Shown in pieces: positions 41,501 to 51,930 of a stretch of DNA of 64,000 nucleotides; position 1 is the first letter of the stretch; every line of letters starts with the position of its first letter. A program made the position numbers and the translations under genes. Under the pieces are notes generated by a model. That model did no database searches and had not been told where the DNA came from. It saw only the letters and a program-made list of their open reading frames with translations. The stretch lies in contig CM054134.1 in assembly GCA_028751875.1 (NCBI GenBank), forward strand, positions 47,625,345-47,689,344, read 5' to 3'. This stretch comes from Rapana venosa (lineage: Eukaryota > Mollusca > Gastropoda > Neogastropoda > Muricidae).

Positions 41501-44500
41501 AGAGCAAGAATGGCAAGGCAGAGGCAGCGTACTTGCAGCTGAAGAACATCTGAGCTCCAAGGTTGTGTCGACCCGCACAAAGATCAGGCTGTTCAATTCC
41601 AACGTCAAGTCAGTCCTACTATATGGAGCGAGACATGAGGACAACAAAGACCACCATCAAGAAAGTGCAGACCTTCATCAACAGCTCCTGAGACAATCCT
41701 CCAGATCCACTGGCCCGACACCATCAGCAATGCAGACCTGTGGCAACGTACCAACCAGCTGCCAGCCGAAAATGAAATCCGCGCAGGAAATGGGATGGAT
41801 TGGGCACACCTTGAGAAAGCCAGCCACAACATCACAAGCAGCACTATCATGGAACCCCCAGGGAAAACGAAAAAGAGGAAGGCCAAGAAACACCTGGCGA
41901 CGCGACCTTGAGGCAGAAACCAGAAAGATGGGATATACCTGGAGACAGCTGGAGAGAATAGCCCAGGACAGAGGACACTGGCGGACTGTTGTCGGCGGCC
42001 TATGTTCCAGGGGGAGTGATAGGCCTAAGTAAGTAAGTAATAAACAGAGGTCCAACGTACAAACGAGTACAAAATATCTTGCGCACACATCCACCATTCA
42101 AAAGAGTAGGTATTACATACTAGTAGAAAAGGATGACAAGTTTTGGGTTTTTAAAAAAAAAAAGCAAACTACAGTAGTGTTTAGACATCATCCCTAAAGT
42201 CAGAATGGTCTTCCTTAATGATGGGCAAATGGTCGCGTACACAAAATCTCACCCCTGGTGAACCTCAAAGCTCTAGCTCAGAAATGAAAGTAAAACCAAC
42301 ACAAATAAACCCAACTTGAAAACTGAGGCTAAGGCCACTAGGGCTCAGTGGGAGCTTACAAAAATGCCTTTATGACCTTACCGTGCATGACCTTATCCCA
42401 TAATGGATGACAGCTTTTCATCTTCTGAAACCTGGCAAACAATATTGTATTTTTCATAGAACAGGAAACGATACAACCTATTAATGATACCAGATATTTT
42501 TTTAAAAGTTTAAAAAATTTACTCCCCAAAATAAACCAAAAAAAACAGGAAATAATAATGAAAATGATAATAATGAAATGAAATTTTTAGAGCAGTGAAT
42601 CTCGCAGAAGCACACTAACCAAAGCGCTCCCATTCCAATTATTCATACAGATTTTAGAGTGTCAAAGGGATTATACTGGACTCTGACTGGCTCCTCCCAG
42701 AGTGTTGTGCTGTTGGCTCCTACGGAAGACTGGGACCATACAGTCAAACTCCATCCACTGTATGGATGCAATTTTGAGAACGTTGCTCAAACTACCTGAC
42801 CAACACTACATGTGTCTGTATCTCTTAAGCCCAGTTGATCCTGGGATATTATGATAGGATGCATAGAGTACAACCCTCTCAAGTAGTCTCAAAACACACG
42901 CACTTTGGAAGCAGCATCCTCATCACCACTGATCATCATGCGATAAAAGAAAACTCTCTGATACAGAGGCTCCTGCTGCTCTGGACTCATGGTGACCTCA
43001 GTTGTTTGCCATGCACTTCAGTGCCTGTGTCAAAGTCTTCTGGGTTGTAGGTTCATGAGAGGTCTTTGGAGGGACATTGTGATGGTCATCACTCCAGGTA
43101 GGCAGTCTGGCTCCACAACTAAGCTATGACATTATTATTTCATTAGGGGTCTTAGTAGGTGGTGTCCTGTTTATATCAACTTAGAATAGGTATCAATGAA
43201 CACTACCAAATTGATCCAGCAACAGTGCAGAACCCCTCCGGCTGGTGGCCCCAAAGCAGCCAAACACTGATGAGATCCCTCTAGACTTCTGACCCTGAGG
43301 ATGCAACACAACACATCTGGGCATGGCTGGGATGGAGAGATTAAAACCAGCGGCATGGAAACAGCAGGATAAGAACATCATAGATGATGAGGCACCACAA
43401 CCAAAAAAAGGTAGAAAAAAGTCACTCTAATGAGGAAAAAATACAGAGACCAAAAAATGTGAAAAAAAGAGTGGGGCTACACCTGTGGCGATATACTCTC
43501 CCTGGCGAGAGGAACCCTAATTTCACACACAGAAATCTGCCATGACTGAAAGTACTATACAATATGATACAATACAACACAATATAAATCAATACAATAC
43601 AATACAAAGAATGCAAAAGATATTCTGCACGCTCTGCTTTACAGTTTCATCTGGAAGAATTTAGGGAAGTGGAGTTTAATACTAATGTTAACTCCAGACA
43701 AAATTTCTCAACGAATGGATACTTGAGTGGACATTCAAACCCAAGCCTTCAATAAAAGAGTATGACATCAGGTCAATAGCATGGTGCTCTAAACACCTGA
43801 CTGTTTCATTTTTTATTAATACAAAAATAGTAGTGGACGAAAACAAGTACAGGTAACCACTTACAACTTCTCAATCATTTTGAAAATGATTCATCAAAAA
43901 TTCTATCCCCAAAAAACCCACAAAAGCATGAGACAAAAAAACTCTAGAAACTAAATCTTCCAATGACAGCATTTTACACGTTTTTGAGTAGGAACCATGC
44001 CTTTGGCCCAACCTGACTCGAGTTTCAGTTCCTGGGTGAGCCTTCATCAGAGGTTTCATCTTTTGAGGCAGTCAGGATTTTACAAAGCGACAGCCCCAAT
44101 ATGGCCTCTGTGGTTAGCAGGGCTATAAACAACATGATTGGATGGAAATGGACAGACAGGAAACAAAACTTCCAAACTGGATCAGCCGCTATGTTGTCAG
44201 TAGCAGGCTTAGTAGGTGATGTTCTGTGTTTGCGAGCTCTGAACAGGCACCACTGAACACCACTAAAGTGACTCAGCAGCAGCACAGGGCCCCTCTGGCT
44301 GGTGGCCCCAGGGCAATCTAACATTAATAATCTCCCTGTGGACTTCTGACTCTGAGGATATGACATGACAAACTAAGGCATGGCTGAGGCAAAGAGATTG
44401 AAACGAGTGGTGTAAAAACAGCAGCACAAGAGTATCACAGACGGCGGAGCAGAAACCAAAAACCAAAAACAAAAACTTTCAAACTCACAGAATCCAAGTA

Positions 44501-47500
44501 GTTCTTGACCATATCCTCCACACGTGACTGGGGACGCATGCTGGCTGACGATCCCAGACCTGGAAAGAAAAAAAGAACGATTCCTGACAACCCATTCAAA
44601 AGCAAAATAAAAAAAATTTAAAACCCACACACACAAAATCACAGACAAACAAACAGAAAAAAAAGCTTAAACCAACAACATAAAAGCAGAAAACAGATTT
44701 AGTCCAGTTACTGTGTACTGTACACATCACAGGTACATTTGTCTTTCAGACAATACTTCATACTCTTAAGAAAAACAAACTTGCACACAGGTACAGGTAA
44801 ACACACCCGTGCAAATGCAAACACACCCATATTACATGAGCACATGCCCTATACATGCATAAATCTTTCTGATAACATAAATGAAGAAACTCTAAGTTCT
44901 CTCTCTCTCTCTCCCTCTGCTTCAGACATATACAAACTCTTACCTTTATTTCTTTTTTCCCTTCGTCTCTGATGGAAAGTGATCATATTTTCAGGATTTG
45001 CAACTCTGACCCTTTTTGCAACTTTGTCATAAAGAGTTGTCCAAATCTGAAATTAAGCACAATCAAAATAAAAGTAAATAGTACCCTGACAAATTATTTG
45101 TAGTGGTAGGGGGCCCGAATCTTAATTAGATTACCAAGGAAAGAAAAGAGAAAGTGAAAAAGAAACAAGATAGAAAACATCCAAAGGACTAAAGATAGGA
45201 AACTTCCAAAGGACTAAAGAGAGGGGAAAAACATCCAAAGGACAAGTAAAGAGAGGAAACTTCTTAAGGCATATAACTAGTTAAGCATTGATATTCTTGT
45301 TGCAGGGATCAAACAACTCTGTCTTATCAAAAACAGATTTTAGATCACTGACCTGTAAAGCAGGCGACAAAGTATCCTTTTCAACAACAGAGAGACAGAC
45401 AGACAGACAGACAGCGAGAGTGAGAGAGAGAGAGAGAATAATGAATGCTCAGTTATTCATGTCCATCATAATAGCAGTAGGAAAACAAAAATTCCCTCTT
45501 CAGTATCCCAGAGACTATGCATGTGATTATATCACTTTGTAGTTGCTGACAGGAAAAACTGAAATCTGATCAAAAACACACAAAAAACCCCCACCCCTAT
45601 CCTTTTCAATCTTGCAGTTCAGTCAGACAGTTCAAAACGTGTTTGTTCCAGCATAGGATGAATAGCTACATGTTCAATTTGAATAAGAGGCTTGGTGGCT
45701 GATACTAGTCCGGAGCTTCTCTGCTATAAAGTCATGACACCTGGGCGGTCAAATATTTTAGATAAAATGGTGGTCAAACTTAGGACCTGCATAGTTTATT
45801 TTGTTGTGAACCGACTTGTGAACAGAAGATATGTGGGGAACTTTTTTTTTTATATTACAATTTTTTTTGGGGGGTGGGGGTGGGGGGGATGTGTGAAGGT
45901 TTATTTGTAGCATTTGATAAATTACTAAAATGATGTTTAGCATGCTGATGATGATTAAATCAGTAAAGAGGAAGGAGGTTAGTAAAGAAGAACATTTTCA
46001 GTGGTGTTTAAGGCTGAGAAGAGGATGTGAATGCATGAGCCTGATTCCGATTTGTAAGTGACAGATGTGAAAACAGTTTATGACAGCCCTGATATGGCCT
46101 ATGTGGTCAGTGGGGCTATAAACAATGTCTGGATTGAACTGGACCCTAAGATCAAGCACGGTATGTCCTAGCCTACCTTTTAAGCCAGCCAGCCAGGCAG
46201 GCATCCCTTTGTTTTTGGATTGCAGGCAATAACTCGCTGATTTTGTTTTGTTTTCTCTATGAATACTGCACTCGTATTTCTGGCTTATTTATGACAGAAG
46301 GACTTGCATATTGTAAATTAAGAAAATTGGCTTCAGTGTTTGTGAAATAGAAATTGCAGTTCAAGTTATTTTCTAAACTGCAGAGCAACTTCAGTTCAAA
46401 ACAAAACTTCTAAGGCTGTGCTCAATATGTTCACCTGTAAGTACTGAAGTCAAACTCAAAGTCGGTGTAGTCAATCCTCAGGTGTATCAGAGGATCCTTT
46501 GGCTGCTTCTTTTCACCAGAGTGCTCTGAATCTGGATTTAGAATAAGTCATACCAAACAAGTGCACATTACTGAGCAGAGGAGAAAAGCAATGGAAAACA
46601 AAAAACTGAAAAAGAGATGCAAGAACAAAGTTTTCTTGTGTAACTGTGACATATGTGTAGGCATGATAAAACCCAGACCTAAGTATCTTTCTTAACATAT
46701 ACCAGTACAATACAGAACAAAATTTTATTTTCAGAGGGTAAAAGAAAGAAAAAGTGCAACTTTTTATCATCCAGCCCTCACCACTTTGTGTGTGTGTGAG
46801 CATGTGTGTGTGTGCATATGTGTGTGTGCATGTGCATATGTGCACGCATGTGTATGTATTGTATGTGTGTACATATGCGTACTCTTTTTTTTTCTTTCTT
46901 TTTTCTTTTTACTGATAACCTATTCTACTGAACTTTTTTTTTTAAAACTGTTATACTGCAAGCCAGTGTCACGAAACATCAACAAAACAAAATTCAACAA
47001 CAAATTTTTGTTGAAGACAATGTTCAGAAGTCAATGACAAACAAAAATTAATTCCAGACAAAAACAAATGATAATGCAAATAGACAGCTTAAAGTTTGAA
47101 ACATATTTTGGATAACTTATCAGTGACTCAATGCGGGGAAAAATGTGATTTTTTACTTTTTTGTTTGTACTTCTTAACTGATTATAATATAGCACAGAAA
47201 TCTACTCTTACATCCAATATGTCTGTAGTTCACAATTCTGAGCGATCTTTTTTTTCTTTCACATTTATGGATCCTCTAACATACATAGTATAAAAACTGA
47301 CTCAGGAATAGGTATTTTCAAACTAAACTTTTTTTCTGATCACATGTTCCCTTCAAGGTCAATTTTCAAAGCTTCAGCTACTATTCTTCCTTACCAACTT
47401 ACCTGCTTTATCCAGAAGTTGATTCACCTCCTCCTTACAGAAGGCTTCCACCATCTTGCCAACATCCGGGGCGTTAGCATCGAGATAGGTTTCCTTCAGC

Positions 47501-48462
47501 ACCACATCTTTCAGATAGAACTGCCGTACAGTACGCAGGGGTATTTGTGTCATCACAGGCTTTTCTTTTTTCCCTCGAATCTCTAGCAGGCCTATATGTT
47601 TCTGCTTCCTTTCCCCCTCAGTTAATGATGTTGCAATGGAGCTGCCTGGCTGGGTGTTGAAGAAAGTCTTCTTTTCATTGTGTTCTAGTTCAATGAGACA
47701 CTTATGCTCATGTCCCCACACTACCAAGTCCAAAAATTCATCCAAGAAACGTTCAGGGATGTAGTTGTTGTCTGAGCGCCAAGCACGATTTTGGTGTAGT
47801 ACAAACAGATTGAACCAGTCATCCTGATTTTCTTTTGGTCGCAACATGGTGACATTTTGCTCGAGAAACAAGCGATGTAGACGCTCATCTCGTATCGATC
47901 CCAATCCATACAGTGCTAGCTTGGTGGATCCCTTCTGCATGAGTAAGGGGGACACAGTAATTTTCTCCTCGGATGTGCTTTTTCCCAGGGATGTGCTTTT
48001 TCCAAAATAATTGATAAAACCTGCAGAGTGGATGATATCCAGAGAACACAGATTGCCCGGCCCTGTGGGATCATCATGGTTGCCATGGATGGAGAACACC
48101 GGAATGGAGATGTTGAAATTTGGATCCTCATAATTCAGTTTGGGGAACTGGCAGTGACTGAAGTTGACAGACTGGTCACTTTGAAACTCAAACTGCACAG
48201 GTCTATCACCAAGACAGTACTTTCTCAGCAGAGAAAGGCAATCATGCATAATACGACGAGATGGCTTGTTCTCATGAAACAAGTTACCACCAAGAAGGAT
48301 GAAATCCACTTTGTGCTTCTGAGCATTTTCTAAAATCTCTTCAAAGGTGTCTAGAGAGTCATTGCCCCTAATGGCATTTCTCTCAGCATATCCAAGATGG
48401 ATATCTGATGCTAGCAATATACGAAAAGTGTTTTTGTCATCTGTATCACCATCCCCAGGCAT
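36639..48462 (-). CDS. MRE11: MRE11 homologue (double-strand-break repair nuclease), altered
   Basis: Six exons: 47403-48462, 46435-46531, 44944-45046, 44489-44559, 37318-37437, 36639-36818. MRE11 is the 3'-5' exonuclease/endonuclease of the MRE11-RAD50-NBS1 complex. Phosphoesterase motifs, in human numbering at the N-terminus, are D20-I-H22, GGN60LFHEN, GN128H129DDP, LH223QNR and GH251EH253 (last two shifted +6 by a KSTSLG tandem insertion at 155-164). The RAD50-binding side follows ([27 protein letters not shown]). Oddities: residue 60 is Asn where the metal-binding Asp is normally invariant; exon 3 is one base short; the protein ends after about 540 residues against 708 in human, lacking the Gly-Arg-rich tail. 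MRE11 identity is certain; whether it is functional is not. Confidence 0.85.
37318..37437 (-). CDS. MRE11: MRE11 exon 5
   Basis: 120 nt, phase 0 at both ends, acceptor GACTGTGACAG, donor GTTGGGTT. It encodes [20 protein letters not shown] then [20 protein letters not shown], aligning with vertebrate [29 protein letters not shown]. Confidence 0.93.
37850..38580 (-). repeat. SINE-F copy split by an RTE-derived insertion
   Basis: Inverted SINE-F: TTCCTTGGCTAGAGCTCCAA at 37865 and CCCACCATTAAGGTAGATA at 37927, resuming after 38545 with ATTCCAACTTCAAGGATG. The insertion duplicated ATTCCAACTTCA. Confidence 0.75.
37958..38545 (+). mobile_element. Internally deleted, non-autonomous RTE-like element (588 bp)
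   Basis: The 5' part (CCCCGTGGGACTCCC ... hairpin CAGGGCTAACAACCCTG, 38085-38101) joins directly to a C-terminal coding remnant ([40 protein letters not shown]) and a (GAT)n tail. Endonuclease and reverse transcriptase are gone. ATTCCAACTTCA at 37946-37957 and 38547-38558 is the target duplication. The relatively clean ends imply it moved in this short form, using a partner's enzymes. Confidence 0.8.
38705..42165 (+). repeat. SINE-A copy split by a 3.1-kb LINE
   Basis: Head GGCGTGGGATGGCCTATCAG and body to CTATAAACAGAGGT at 38906; the rest of the body resumes at 42040 (ATAAACAGAGGTCCAACGTA, AAATATCTTGCGCACACATC, AAAGAGTAGGTATTACATAC). Confidence 0.85.
38907..42039 (+). mobile_element. RTE-like LINE, near full length, decayed reverse transcriptase
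   Basis: A 5' UTR of about 160 bp with hairpins leads into an intact endonuclease frame (39068-40081): [60 protein letters not shown], the AP-endonuclease-type motifs. After 40080 the frame breaks repeatedly: [18 protein letters not shown], a FADDLA match near 41265, [11 protein letters not shown], and C-terminal [19 protein letters not shown]. It ends in (TAAG)n. ATAAACAGAGGT is at 38895-38906 and 42040-42051. The clade is RTE-like by motif style, not verified. Confidence 0.88.
42170..42300 (+). repeat. SINE-F 3' fragment
   Basis: CATCCCTAAAGTCAGAATGG, CCTTAATGATGGGCAAATGG, CACCCCTGGTGAACCTCAAA, GCTCTAGCTCAGAAATGAAA. Confidence 0.65.
42630..43400 (+). repeat. SINE-D copy, head missing, diverged
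   Basis: It starts within the left module (GACTCTGACTGGCTCCTCCC, TGTTGGCTCCTACGGAAGAC), passes the internal junction with only a short A-run (AAAAGAAAACTCTCTGATACAGAGG near 42945-42967), and ends GGCATGGAAACAGCAGGATA with AACCAAAAAAA at about 43400. An older copy than 14109 and 49185. Confidence 0.8.
43405..43575 (+). repeat. SINE-E 3' fragment
   Basis: GTAGAAAAAAGTCACTCTAA, AGTGGGGCTACACCTGTGGC, ACTCTCCCTGGCGAGAGGAA, then AAATCTGCCATGACTGAAAG, followed by (ATACA)n. Confidence 0.75.
43576..44170. other. MRE11 intron 4, diverged repeat debris
   Basis: (ATACA)n at 43553-43610, then sequence without a clear family match. Confidence 0.4.
44170..44468 (+). repeat. SINE-D 3' fragment beside MRE11 exon 4
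   Basis: TTAGTAGGTGATGTTCTGTG, GAACAGGCACCACTGAACAC, GGCTGGTGGCCCCAGGGCAA, GACTTCTGACTCTGAGGATA, ending in AACCAAAAACCAAAAACAAA. Confidence 0.82.
44489..44559 (-). CDS. MRE11: MRE11 exon 4
   Basis: 71 nt, acceptor TCTTTCCAG, donor GTGAGTTT. It encodes [20 protein letters not shown] then [13 protein letters not shown] matches vertebrate RVEDLVKQYF. A SINE-D 3' fragment ends about 20 bases past its donor. Confidence 0.9.
44944..45046 (-). pseudogene. MRE11: MRE11 exon 3 with apparent 1-nt deletion
   Basis: 103 nt between acceptor CTTAATTTCAG and donor GTAAGAGT. The incoming phase gives RFGQLF (vertebrate RFSQKF) and then runs to a stop; the other frame gives [20 protein letters not shown] (vertebrate VDRVANPKDIIHF). 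The exon length is one short of what its two neighbours' phases require. The break falls at CTCTTTATG (about 45025-45033), either a real frameshift or a base-call error. Confidence 0.85.
45060..46430. other. MRE11 intron 2, short direct repeats only
   Basis: CATCCAAAGGACTAAAGA-type words recur at 45178-45262 and short (ACAG)n/(GA)n runs occur at 45390-45440; a poly-G stretch lies near 45868-45890. No gene. Confidence 0.5.
46435..46531 (-). CDS. MRE11: MRE11 exon 2
   Basis: 97 nt, acceptor TTCTAAATCCAG, donor GTGAACAT. It encodes [20 protein letters not shown] then [11 protein letters not shown], corresponding to the [20 protein letters not shown] segment of vertebrate MRE11. Phases at both ends fit. 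Confidence 0.88.
46540..47395. other. MRE11 intron 1
   Basis: GT-rich tract at 46785-46880, otherwise AT-rich unique sequence. Confidence 0.5.
47403..48462 (-). CDS. MRE11: MRE11 exon 1 (1060 nt, phosphoesterase and capping domains)
   Basis: Encodes 353 residues, from [20 protein letters not shown] to [10 protein letters not shown], donor GTAAGTTG. The ATG at 48462 gives the same N-terminal length as human MRE11 and the same numbering for D20 and H22. An in-frame upstream extension has no ATG. Residue 60 is AAC (Asn) at 48283-48285. The domain is otherwise open throughout, without introns. Confidence 0.93.
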
Positions 48463-49184
48463 AGCAATGATGATAGCTACCAGCACTAATGTGAAAAATG
48501 CCTGGAATATTTTATCTTCTGATACTTAACTCTTGCGTGGTAGCACAGTTTAACTAGCTGCAAATAACTATGAAATTACAATTATACTTCCATTTAGAAC
48601 TTTACAGGTCACCACTCAGGAACATGACTTTCAACAATCTTATATCCAACAGCTCCAATTTGTTCTTTCCTGGAAAAAGATCAAAACATAATTTAATTAT
48701 CTTTTTTCTATTTTAAAAGATGATAAATGTAAAAAATCAAGAAAACAACAATCTCTCTCTCTCTCACACACACATGCACGCACACACTAAAAAATGAAAA
48801 TAAAAATAAACACACAATCTGCTCTGATCTGTTGAGTGTTGTGTATTCCTTAATTTAATTTTAGAGTTTAACTTTTTAAGTCGTGAGGTCTGTATTTTGA
48901 CACAGACGATGTCACAATCATAAGATGTAATAAATGAACTCTGCTTCACATGAGAATTTCATTTTGACATTTAAAAAATCATTCACATAAGGAATGATAT
49001 TATACTTGCTGATCAAAGATCATATTCTGATTCATTATAATACATAGTACAATAAGCACACGCGCACACACTGTCTCTCTGTGTACACACACATCTATGT
49101 ATACACATTAACAAGGAAATAAGCAAGATCCTTTTAATTTAACCTATCTGTAATCAGTTATTTTCTCTTGACACCTTTCCATAA
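48463..49184. other. Upstream flank of MRE11, possible 5' UTR or promoter
   Basis: A candidate 3' splice site (ATATTCCAG, about 48507-48515 on the minus strand) precedes the ATG, so a non-coding first exon may lie further upstream. CT/CA tract near 48755-48790. Nothing else recognised. Confidence 0.4.
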
Positions 49185-50056
49185 TTTTTGTTTTTGTTTT
49201 TTGGCTGCCTCATCTTCTGTGATGTCCCCCGTCCTGCTGTTCTCATGCCGCTCATTCCAATCTCCCCACCACAGCCATACCCAGATTTGTTATATCTCAT
49301 CCTCAGAGTCGGAGGTCCACAGGGAGCCAATCACTATCAGGCCGCCGTGGCGCCAACAGCCTGAGGGGCCCTGCACTGCTGCTGGGTCACTTTGGCGGTG
49401 TTCAGTGGTGCCTGTTCTGAGCTAACATACGCAGGACACCACCTACTAAGCCCCCTACTAATGACAGTATTAGCTCAGTCACGGACCCAGACTGAGTGAG
49501 TTGCCCGCCCAAGGTGGCAACCACCACAACGTCCCTCCAACGACCGTCCCCCGCGAACCTCCAACCCCAAAGGCTTTGACACAAACTCACCACAGGCACA
49601 GAAGTGTATGGGCAAACCGAATCTGAGGTCACCATGAGACCAGAGCAACTGGGACCACCGAATCAGAGGCTTTTTTTTTTTTTATTGCATGATGATCAAT
49701 GACAATGAGGATGACGTAATTATGCTGCAGTGGAAGTGCATATGCTTTGAGACTGCTTGACAGGGTTGTACTCTACGCTTACTATCATAATATATCCCGG
49801 CGTCAACCGGGCCCAAGAGATACAGACACCTGCAGTGCTGGTCAGGTAATTTGAGCAACACTCTCAAACTTGCATCCGTTAAGTGGATGAAGCTCGATTG
49901 TGTGGTCCCAGTCTTCCCACTAAGCCCACAGCACACTCACTCTGGGTAGGAGCCGGCCGGAGTCCGAAAAATCCCTATGACTCTTATGGGAATCAAACCT
50001 GCAACCTTCCAGTCCATAACCCAAGGCGCTAACCACTGCGCCATGGCAACTGGTTT
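49185..50056 (-). mobile_element. SINE-D, full-length inverted copy (872 bp)
   Basis: Inverted counterpart of 14109-14981, the same length to within one base, with clear internal poly-A (as poly-T) at 49670-49683 between the two modules and terminal poly-A at 49185-49200. Target duplication CCTTTCCATAA at 49174-49184 and 50057-50067. Head boxes are at 49985-50047. Confidence 0.9.
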
Positions 50057-50067
50057 CCTTTCCATAA

Positions 50068-50699
50068 ATCTACTTATAGCTTTACACATTTAATACATCA
50101 ATCAATACCTGGATCAAAATGCACAATAAGTGATAACACAGGAAGGGGGGGCAACAAGGAAAGAACAAAGAAACGTGAACATGACAAAGAGTTAATGCAC
50201 AAATTTAATAATTGATGAAAGCATGCACCAAAAAGTCATTAATAATAATAATAATGATGATGATGATGACAGAAGGAAAAAAAATTCCAAAGAAAGACAG
50301 TTGGAAACAGTCTAATGAATGGAAGAAAGAAACTTGGAATGAAATCAAGGAAAGAAACAGATTTAAGACAGCAGGAATAAAGGGAAGATGGATGAAATAT
50401 TGACCCACAACAAAGAAGAAAAAAATATTAAAAATTAATGAAAGGAGGTGGGGGGGGGGGGGGGGGTGAAGAAACAAAATAAAACAAAATACTGAAAGGA
50501 AGGTGAGATATGATGAAACTGAAACTGAAAGAGAGCACTTGGAAAACAAAGAAGAATGCGGAGAATCTGAGAAACTTAGCAATCACTGCAGTTGCTTTGC
50601 TGATAAATAAATTACATTGGGATTTTTCTTCTACTGTTCTAGAAACATGGGAGAGGTAGAAGGAAAGGCAGAAAGAAAGGGGGAGGAGTGTCAGGAGGT

Positions 50700-50791
<92 letters not shown>

Positions 50792-51020
50792 TCGAACTTG
50801 AAGGATTTATTCACAAAAAGGCCATTGGCCCATACATGAAGGGGGTTGCCGAACTGCTCAGTATTTTGGTGGGGGTAAAACCAATAGTAACGACAACATG
50901 TTACTGAATAACAAAAAGTCAGCTACAAAAATATGACTTAGGATAACAATATCTCTCTTATTCTGAAAGCTTTACACAAATATAAAGTGAGGCTGCACAC
51001 AACCTCAGGATGATTTGATG
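50068..51020. repeat. Low-complexity region with long (GA)n
   Basis: (AAT)/(GAT) repeats at 50240-50270, a poly-G run at 50450-50466, and an 87-bp (GA)n at 50702-50789. The rest is purine-rich and unrecognised; no gene. Confidence 0.85.
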
Positions 51021-51024
51021 CCAG

Positions 51025-51500
51025 GAGTAATAATAATAATAATGTATGGAATTTATACAGCACTGAATCTTGTAAAGCAACAAATCAAAGCGCAGAGTCT
51101 AAATAAATTAGGCTGTCTACTATATTTAACAGGGATGTAGCTCTGCCTAACATCCTCTAATACTGGACAGCACAACACAAAATGTACTTCATCCTCCTCT
51201 GCTTGCTTACATAATGGGCATAGCAGCCTGAGGTCATCAATATCATGTTCTCTGTATCTGAATTTGTGAACATTTATATCTGATACACCAAGTCTAAACT
51301 TAGACATAATTCTTTTCAAATGTATATCCATATCAAGTTTTAGATAAGGTTTGACTTCATGTGAACTTATAAATTGTCTGTACATTTGAAATCTTTCACC
51401 GTTTTGTATATGATCACTGGAATCTTTGCCTGCAAGCATAATAATGAACTCTCTATAATTTCTGACTCCTTGATTGAACCAAACAAATCCAAACCTGAGA
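51025..51500 (-). mobile_element. LINE 3' end (I-like), truncated
   Basis: Minus strand reads FVWFNQGVRNYREFIIMLAG, MYRQFISSHEVKPYLKLDM, IMSKFRLGVSDINVHKFRY, LLCPLCKQAEEDEVHFVLCC; the C-x2-C-x(8)-H-x(3)-C cluster is typical of the end of I-type ORF2. A stop, then the tail CAGTGCTGTATAAATTCCAT and (ATT)n. 5'-truncated at about 51500 beside a (GA)/(G)n run. Confidence 0.85.
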
Positions 51501-51596
51501 GAGAGAGAGGGGGGGGGGCAAAAGAGATGAGCTACACATGTGGGCACACTTATTAAACATATTAAAAATTATGCATGTGCATACCACACACACTCA

Positions 51597-51930
51597 TAGA
51601 GTCATAGCCTGGTGGTTAGAGTGATGTGCTCATGATCTACTGACCCAGGTTGAATCTGTTCAAGAGGATTTTTCCTCTGGAGTTAACATCAGTTCGGACT
51701 CCACCCCCCACCCCCAGAAAAGGCCTTAGGATGTGTCTATAACCGAGGTCCCATGTGCCAACACACCAACATCTTGCACACATGTTAAAAGTAAAACCCT
51801 CTCCCGTAGTTTCCCCTTTTCGGGTGACAAAACTGCATACACATTGCGACTAGATGTAAAAAAAAATTTTAAAGCGTATTAGTGCTTATTCCATTATCCT
51901 CGAAATAAAAGAATTTTTTTTTTAATTTTT
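51597..51930 (+). repeat. SINE-A copy, diverged
   Basis: AGTCATAGCCTGGTGGTTAG head, GACCCAGGTTGAATCTGTTC B-box region, GGAGTTAACATCAGTTCGGA, CTATAACCGAGGTCCCATGT, TTATTCCATTATCCTCGAAA tail. Confidence 0.88.

Noticed and set aside
48463..48486. Upstream in-frame extension of MRE11 starting at a GTG
   Set aside because: Not ATG in a eukaryotic gene; the ATG at 48462 matches the family N-terminal length.
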